Assembly (NCBI RefSeq): GCF_000003195.3
Contig: NC_012878.2
Coordinates: 41,440,987-41,504,986, forward strand
Length of the DNA stretch: 64,000 nt
Source: Sorghum bicolor
Lineage: Eukaryota; Streptophyta; Magnoliopsida; Poales; Poaceae
Direction: 5' to 3'
The notes beneath the pieces are model-generated. The model worked only from the letters and a program-made list of their open reading frames with translations, was not told where the DNA came from and searched no databases. Shown here in pieces: positions 57,726 through 64,000 of the stretch (positions are counted from its first letter, which is position 1; every line of letters starts with the position of its first letter). Made by a program: the position numbers and the translations under genes.

Positions 57726-58402
57726 AGCACCCCCATCACCTTCGATCGAGACGATCATCCCGACAAGGTAGTCACCCCTGGCATCTACCCGCTCGTCGTT
57801 GACCCCATCATCGTCAACACCCGACTCTCAAAGGTGCTGATGGATGGCGGCAGCAGCCTCAACATCATCTACCTCGAGACCCTCGACCTCCTAGGCATCG
57901 ACAGGGCACGACTTCAGCCAAGCGCCGACGGCTTCCATGGTGTCGTACCAGGGAAGAAGGTGTTATCGGTAGGTCGAATCGACCTACCTGTTTGCTTTGG
58001 CACGAAGGCCAATTTCAGAAAGGAGACCCTCACCTTTGAGGTGGTGGGGTTCTGAGGCACGTACCACGCCATCATCGGACGCCCGGGTTACGCCAAATTC
58101 ATGGCTATCCCCAACTACACCTACCTGAAGCTAAAGATGCCCGGTCCCAAGGGCGTCATCACCGTCAGCTCCTCCTTCGAGCATGCATACGAGTGCGACG
58201 TCGAATGCGTCGAGTACGGGGAAGCCGTTCAGAGTTCCACCGAGCTCGCCTCGAAGCTCGAGGCCCTGGCTGCAGAGGCTCCAGAGCCCAAGCGCCCGCG
58301 GGCAGCTTCGAGCCGGCAGAAGGAACAAAGAAGATCCTGCTCGACCCCAACAACTCCGACGACAAGGTGCTAACGATCAGCGCCGACCTCGACCCCAAAT
58401 AG
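57726..58402 (+). pseudogene. element D protease
   Basis: Retropepsin-like domain with the active-site Asp in VLMDGGSSLNIIYL (about 57835-57875), LPVCFGTKANFRKETLTFEV (about 57985-58048) and HAIIGRPGYAKFMAIPNYTY. This is Asp-Gly-Gly at the active site, as in element C and other Tat proteases. A TGA at 58053-58055 stands at a probable CGA codon. The frame shifts near 58330, and the part ends with DLDPK and TAG at 58400-58402, the same place as the TAG of element C. Confidence 0.82.
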
Positions 58403-60600
58403 GAAGTCGTGCTCGTCGACTTTCTCCGTGCGAACACTGACATGTTTGCATGGAGTCCCTCGGACATGCCAGGCATACCGAGGGAAGTCGCCGAGCACTC
58501 CTTGTTGATTTGAGCCGGTTCCAAGCCAGTGAAGCAGCGGCCACGTCGCTTCGACGAGGAAAAGTGCAAGATCATTGGCGAGGAAATTCTCAAGCTTTTG
58601 ACTGCTGGATTCAACAAGGAGGTTCACCATCCCGACTGGTTAGCAAATCCTGTACTAGTTAAGAAAAAGAATGGGAAAATGAGGATGTGCGTCGATTATA
58701 CGAGTTTAAATGAAGCATGTCCGAAAGTTCCTTTTCCATTACCACGAATAGATCAAATTGTTGATTCTACTGCGGGATGTGAAACCCTTTCTTTCCTTGA
58801 TGCATATTCTGGTTACCATCAGATAAAAATAAAAGAGTCCGACCAGCTCGTGACGTCTTTCATTATGCCTTTAGGGATGTATTGTTATGTAACTATGTCG
58901 TTCGGGCTTCGAAATGCGGGAGCCACATATCAACGCTGCATGCTCCACGTGTTTGGCAAGCACATAGGGTCGACGGTCGAGGCCTATGTTGACGACATCG
59001 TCATCAAGTCAAAGAAACGAGGAGACCTGATCCAGGACCTCGAGATCGCTTTTAGCTGCTTACGCGCCAACCAGATCAACTCAACCCCGAGAAGTGCGTT
59101 TTCGGCGTGCCTCGAGGCATGCTCCTGGGTTACATCGTTTCCTAGCGCGGCATCGAGGCCAACCCCAAGAAAGTCTCGGCCATCATGAGGATGGGGCCAA
59201 TCCGAGATGTCAAGGGCGTGTAGAGAGTCACGGGATGCTTAGCGGCGCTGAGTCATTTCATCTCGAGGTTGGGAGAAAAGGCGTTGCCACTATATCGACT
59301 TCTGAAGAAAGTCGAGCGTTTCTCTTGGACCCCCAAGGCCGAGGAAGCCCTCGATAACTTGAAGAAAATGCTGACCTCTGCACCAGTCCTAGTCCCGCCT
59401 CAACCCGCAGAACCTCTGCTCCTTTACGTTGCCTCGACGACCCAGGTCGTCAGTGCAGCTATGGTGCTCGAAAGGCAGGAAGAGGGGCATCCATTGCTAG
59501 TCTAGAGGCCGGTCTATTTCATCAGCAAGGTGCTCTCAGAGACCAAGGCGTGTTACCTGCAAATCCAGAAGCTAATCTACGCCGTGATCCTCACCCGACG
59601 CAAGCTACGACATTACTTCCTCGGTCACCCTATCACGGTGGTCTCGTCCTTCCCCTTGGGCGAGATCATCCAAAGTCGGGAGGCCACGGGAAGAATCGCC
59701 AAGTGGTCGGTCGAGCTCATGAGTGAGACCCTCACTTATGCGCCCCGTAAAGCTATCAAATCACAAGCCCTGGTGGATTTCGTCGCGGAATGGATAGACT
59801 CCCAGCTCCCCCCGGCTCAAGTTCAGGCAGAGCTGTGGACGATGTACTTTGACGGGTCTCTCATGAAGACAGGAGCTGGGGCAGGCCTGCTGTTCATTTC
59901 GCCCCTGGGCGTTCATATGAGGTACGTCATCAGGATACATTTTGCCACGTCCAACAACGTCGCGGAGTACGAGGCCCTTGTCAACGGTCTGAAGATCGCC
60001 ATCGAGCTAGGAGTCCGACGCCTCGATGTTCAAGGCGACTCCTAGCTGGTCATCGACCAAGTGATGAAGGCCTCGAACTGCCACGACCCAAAAATGGAAG
60101 CATACTGCAAGGAGGTCTGTCGACTCGAGGACAAGTTTCACGGCCTCGAACTCGTCCATGTCGCCCGATGCTACAACGAGGCGGCCGACGAACTCGCTAA
60201 GATTGCGTCGACTCGAGGAATGGTCCCACCTGACGCGTTCTCAAGAGATCTACACAAGCCATCCGTCGACTTGGGCTCAGGGGCTGGTGTCGAAGCCAGT
60301 CCTGCCCAGCAAACCGACGCTGTCGAAGTGCTACTAATGGCAGCTGAGGTAATGGAGGTGGAACAGCAGCTCGGTCGACCGTTTGACTGGCGCACGCCGT
60401 TCCTCGACTGCCTAATCTGCTGCGAGCTACCAGAAGATCGATCCGAGGCCTGCCGTATCGCTCGACGGGCCAAATCATATGTAATCTACGGCGAAGACAA
60501 TGAGCTATATCAGCCAAGCCCGACGAGGATCTTGCAGCGTTGCATCAACATAGAAGAAGGCCGAAAACTCCTCGAGGATCTACACTCGGGGGGCTTGTGG
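58403..60600 (+). pseudogene. element D RT, RNase H and second RNase H
   Basis: RT reads from the linker (ANTDMFAWSPSDMPGIP) through [41 protein letters not shown] and the catalytic YVDD (about 58987-58998). The frame shifts at about 59075. RNase H (about 59380-59770) and the second, archaeal-type RNase H ([46 protein letters not shown], about 59845-60210) follow. Stops: TGA 58511-58513 at a CGA position; TAG at 59143, 59221, 59503 and 60043 at probable CAG codons. Frame lost again near 60590 before integrase. Confidence 0.85.
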
Positions 60601-61630
60601 TCACCACGCTGCTCCACGGACCCTCGTGGTGAACGCTTTCCGACAAGGCTTCTACTGGCCAACGGCCGTATCTGACACCATCGAGCTCATGCGCTCGTGC
60701 CATGGGTGCCAGTTCTATGCCAAGCAGACGCATCTGCCCACCCACGCTCTCCAGATGATCCCCATCACATGGCCGTTTGCGGTGTGGGGGCTCGACTTAG
60801 TAGGACCTCTACAAAAGGCAAAAGGTAGATACACCCATTTGTTGGTGGCCATTAATAAGTTCTCCAAATGGATCGAGGCTCGACCCATCACCAACATCCG
60901 CTCCGATCAGGCCATCCTTTTCTTCACCGACATCATCCACCGGTTTGGGATCCCCAATGTCATCATCACCGACAACAGCACTCAGTTCACCGGCAGAAAG
61001 TTCTTGGACTTCTACGATCGGCATCACATCCATGTGAACTGGTCTACAGTGGCCCACCCTCGAACTAACGGCCAGGTCGAGCGTGCCAACGGCATGATTT
61101 TACAGGGGCTCAAACCAAGGATCTACAATCACTTGAAGAAATTCGGCAAGAAATGGGTCGACGAGCTTTCCTCGGTCCTATGGAGCTTAAGGACGATGCC
61201 AAGCAGGGCTACAAAATACACCCCATTCTTCATGGTCTATGGCTCTGAGGCCGTGCTACCAACGGACCTCGAGTATGGATCCCCTCGACTCAAAGCATAC
61301 AACGAGCAATCGAATAAAGAAACTCAAGAGAATGCGGTCGACCAACTCGAGGAAGCTCGAGACATGGCCCTCCTCAACTCCGCCAGATACCAGCAGAAGC
61401 TTCGACGCTACCACGACAAGCACGTATGCAAGAGAGATCTGAATGTGGGCGACCTCGTCCTACGGCGGCGGCAAAGAAATCAAGGATGCCACAAGCTGAC
61501 TCCACCTTGGGAGGGCCCGTACGTGGTGGCCGAGGTCCTGAAGCCAGGGACACACAAGCTTGCAGACGAAAAAGGGGCAATCTTCACCAACGCGTGGAAC
61601 ATCGAACAGCTACGTCGATTCTACCCCTAA
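60601..61630 (+). pseudogene. element D integrase, open for 334 codons
   Basis: The open part (60626-61630) begins inside the zinc region ([24 protein letters not shown]); the two His ligands lie in the frameshifted stretch before it. The core has WGLDLVGPL, IITDNSTQFTG and NGQVERAN, the D, D and E with the usual spacing. The C-terminal part NVGDLVLRRRQ, TPPWEGPYVVAEV and LRRFYP matches the end of pol in element C. It is the best preserved part of element D, but has no start of its own and would be made only from the polyprotein. Confidence 0.88.
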
Positions 61631-62166
61631 AATTTCAGAGCTTTATGTTCCCATGTACATTCTGTACCAAGTCCTTATGAACGAGTGCATGAATGAATGA
61701 GATCTTTCCCTCGAGAAATTTGTTTTTTTCACGATGTTAGAAGGGAGTACCAACTATGACCCATCATAGTCGATACCCCCTCGGGGTCTAGCAGGGGGGT
61801 GCCCCCCCTCCCAGTGTCGAAAAAACCAAATAATCCTTTCGTTCCTATCTGTAGACTTCATACGGTCGGATAGTAGAGGCACCTCGAGCCCCTTAGGGGC
61901 CGAGAGACAACGAGCCTGAGAACTCCTACGCCCCCGGGATACAGAAACTCTACTCGATTCCTCACCCTTGAGACTATCGAGGTCGCCTTAAGCAAAATAC
62001 CAAACAAGGAATACAAACATAGGCGCAAAAGCAAAAAGAGCCTCGAGCGGAAAGATGGACAAACGTTCACGAACATTATAAGTCACTTAAAAACACAATA
62101 TTACACAAGATAGAATGGCAAAGTACTATACAAAGGGCCTCAGCACCCAGAGTAGGCACGCAGGCC
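61631..62166. other. spacer between convergent pol and antisense ORF, with three hairpins
   Basis: No ORF. Three perfect stems follow one another: ACTATGA/TCATAGT (61753-61770), ACCCC/GGGGT (61775-61787) and AGGGGGG/CCCCCCT (61793-61809). The interval must contain the 3' end of the antisense transcript. Confidence 0.6.
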
Positions 62167-63409
62167 TCAGTCTGCGTCTCGGCCCTCACCATCCTCGCCC
62201 GCGCCTGAGCTACTCTCAGGAGGAAGTACTTCTGGCTCAAACAACTTAGCCAACCTCTCCCCAGGGACCTCTGCGTCGTCGATCAAGGCGTGGAGCCTCT
62301 CCTCGTTCTCCGCGTCAGTCTTGGAGATGTCGGTGACGAAGCCGTGGGACACCACCTCCATGTCGTACGAAAAGCCCGAGCAGACTACCGCCATCGCCCG
62401 CTTCACACCGACATGAAGAGTGTCCCGCACTCAATCCCTCAGTGCCACGCCTAGATAGCACAGTTGATCGACCAGTGCATCGCCTCGAGCTTCCTCCCTC
62501 GATTCGTCCATAGGCTTAACCTCCCAAGAGGTCGAGAGATCGCTTATCGCCGTCCGCAGCCGACGGTTCAGAGCGACCTCCCCCTCGAGCTGGGCCTTGG
62601 CGGAGCGAGCCTCGACTTGGGCGGCCAGCAGCTCACCTTTAAGCCCTGCAAGGACCAACATGAGGGAATTAGATAACACCAGGCACACCTCAGAAAAGAA
62701 ACTCGACAGTAGAAACGTACCACGGATGCTCTCCTCTAGAGTCGTGTTCTCGCCAACCAAGTTGGTGTTAGCCCTCTCGACCTCCCTGTTGGAGCGCGCC
62801 AGCTCGGTGTTGGCGACACGCAGATCTTCGATCGCCTTGCCGCCCTGCGCGATGGCCCCATCTTTTTCCAACAGCGCTCTCTTCAGACGATCAACGTCGT
62901 CAGAAAGGCTGCGGGATCGAGCCCGCTCCGCCTCGAGATCTTCGAGGGCCTTCTTCTTGGCCTCCTCTACGGCGCTCCTGGCGATCTCGCCATTCACGCA
63001 CTCCACCTTCATCCTTTGGAAGGTTTCCCGTGCGGAGGCGAGTTCAGTCTGGAGGAGGCCCTTCTCCTTATCTAGGTCAGCAGCCACACTCTTGTAAGCC
63101 AAGGCCTCGTCCCTGGCCTTAGACGCAGCCTCCTCGACCGTCATTGACCGCTCCCTCAACAGCACAGCTTCTTCCGCCGCCTTCCTCGAGGCCTCTTGAA
63201 CCTCGGCCAGAGCAGCCTCCCTCTCCTTTTTCTCCTCCTCAAGCGCCAAAAGATCATTGTAGGCCATGAGGAGCTTCTCCCGCGACTCTAGGAGTTTATC
63301 CTTGAGGATTGGGAGTTGCTCCCAGCCGCCTCTCAGCGCGCGCCTTGACGCCTCAGATAATCTCCTCGACGGTTTCGAGAGACCCCCCGTGGTGCAGGAA
63401 CAGGTCGAC
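62167..63409 (-). pseudogene. element D antisense coiled-coil ORF, 5' part cut off
   Basis: On minus, from the cut at 63409, a long coiled coil runs for about 230 residues (LLALEEEKKEREAALAEV, KGLLQTELASARETFQRM, DDVDRLKRALLEKDGAI). A 75 bp GT-AG intron (62720-62646) can be read; it is in frame and has no stop, so it may be retained. A second coiled-coil stretch (LLAAQVEARSAKAQLEGEV) follows, then TGA at 62431-62433, beyond which the frame continues to 62167 with a helical part and an acidic tail. The plan matches exons 4-6 of the antisense gene of element C. The part that would encode the gypsy type transposon domain lies beyond the LTR insertion at 63410. Function unknown. Confidence 0.7.
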
Positions 63410-64000
63410 TGTAACATCCCTGATGTTACGAACACTAAAAAGGGATCATGTCATCATAAGCATTGCAAAGCATATTTGTTAAGCACATCATTATGCATCA
63501 ACTTAAAATAAGTTTATTTTGGTTGATTGTGCTTAGGGAATTAAAGTGTGTTTATCTTGTGAAGTGATGCTTGTGATGGTTGTTTAATCCCTAGTTAAGG
63601 AGGGAGGTAAGGAAATAGCTAAGGAAAAACCCTAATTTCAACCCTAGTTTTTACCCCTTTTTGTGTAACTTAAAAACTAAGCAAAATTTGGGGATGAGTT
63701 CAAAAGAAAAGTTGTAGGTCTTGTTAAGATGTACAACTTTGGTGTTTTGAGTTTTTGAAGTTTCAGCACAAAATTCAAAGTAATGTTGAAAATACAGATT
63801 TCGAGAAAGTGTCCCCTTTTCCAATTTGAATCTCTAATTCAAAATCTAATTAGAATCTTGAAATGTGACCAAAATGAAAGTTGTAGAGCTCATCAAGTTG
63901 AACAACTTTTATTTTGGGAATTTTCAAGTTGTTGAGAAAAATCAAAAGTAATTTTGGAATTTCTATTCTGCCCCAATTCAAATTGGAATTTTTCCGCAAA
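63410..64000 (+). repeat. LTR start of a further element, cut by the window end
   Basis: TGTAACATCCC opens exactly where the antisense ORF of element D is cut. The sequence then becomes AT-rich with two inverted repeats of the AAAGTTGT/ACAACTTT type (63708-63740 and 63877-63909). The start motif and composition fit a Tekay-like LTR. Neither the other end nor an internal region is in view. Confidence 0.65.

Larger units (their letters stand above)
54137..63409 (+). mobile_element. element D: decayed Tat-lineage element, 5' 9.3 kb
   Basis: Order on plus: LTR, primer site, gag, protease, RT, RNase H, second RNase H, integrase, spacer with hairpins, and on the opposite strand a coiled-coil ORF. 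At 63410 another LTR cuts it off. It shares primer site and layout with element C but differs in LTR sequence and much of its protein sequence. At least eight stops and about five frameshifts make it inactive. Confidence 0.88.

Noticed and set aside
1..64000. Host genes, rRNA, snRNA or other RNA genes
   Set aside because: Every long coding stretch is accounted for by retroelement proteins or their shadows, and I saw no RNA gene signature.

Overview
This window looks like a stretch of plant repeat DNA made almost wholly of nested and rearranged LTR retrotransposons of the Ty3/gypsy superfamily. I see no host gene, rRNA, tRNA gene or CRISPR array. A grass (Poaceae) is the best guess. The evidence is the mix of Tekay-like chromoviruses, Athila-like elements with a tRNA-Asp primer site, and Tat-lineage elements with a TGGCGCGCC primer site, together with GC-rich antisense ORFs of the 'putative gypsy type transposon' family. 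The species cannot be told from this sequence.

Layout. 1-4406: 3' end of a decayed Tekay-like chromovirus (+) with a 2.9 kb 3' LTR. 4430-5430: protease/RT shard of another gypsy element. 5640-39223: a cluster of about seven partial copies of one RT-less, Athila-like family ('family A'). Copies A1, A2 and A5 lie on + and A3, A4, A6 and A7 on -. They share LTRs, are nested in one another, and are joined at deletion junctions. A second Athila-like element ('family B', gag plus an ATHILA ORF-1-like segment, no pol) and an unidentified gypsy fragment sit at 22777-27695. 39224-53553: a decayed Tekay-like element (-), split by a nearly intact 12.0 kb Tat-lineage element ('element C', 41266-53291). 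Element C has two 460 bp LTRs differing at two positions and a perfect GACAG target duplication. 53554-54136: stub of another LTR. 54137-63409: a decayed Tat-lineage element ('element D', +). 63410-64000: start of one more LTR, inserted into element D.

How the parts work together. In element C the minus strand encodes gag-protease, then an in-frame UAG, then RT, RNase H, a second RNase H and integrase. The opposite strand of its 3' region carries a six-exon gene (43028-46177) with its own TATA box, five GT-AG introns and a poly(A) signal, convergent with pol. Element D has the same plan with the strands exchanged: pol on + and an antisense coiled-coil ORF on - at 62167-63409. It also has a UAG at the matching protease/RT boundary.

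The strongest leads are the spliced antisense gene, the shared UAG, the 70 bp repeats that multiply a polypurine-tract-like hairpin next to the 3' LTR of element C, the conserved hairpin row and paired protease domains of family A, and the stop codons across unrelated elements that mostly read as CAG to TAG or CGA to TGA, as expected from deamination of methylated cytosine. All family assignments come from reading motifs by eye; no database search was possible.
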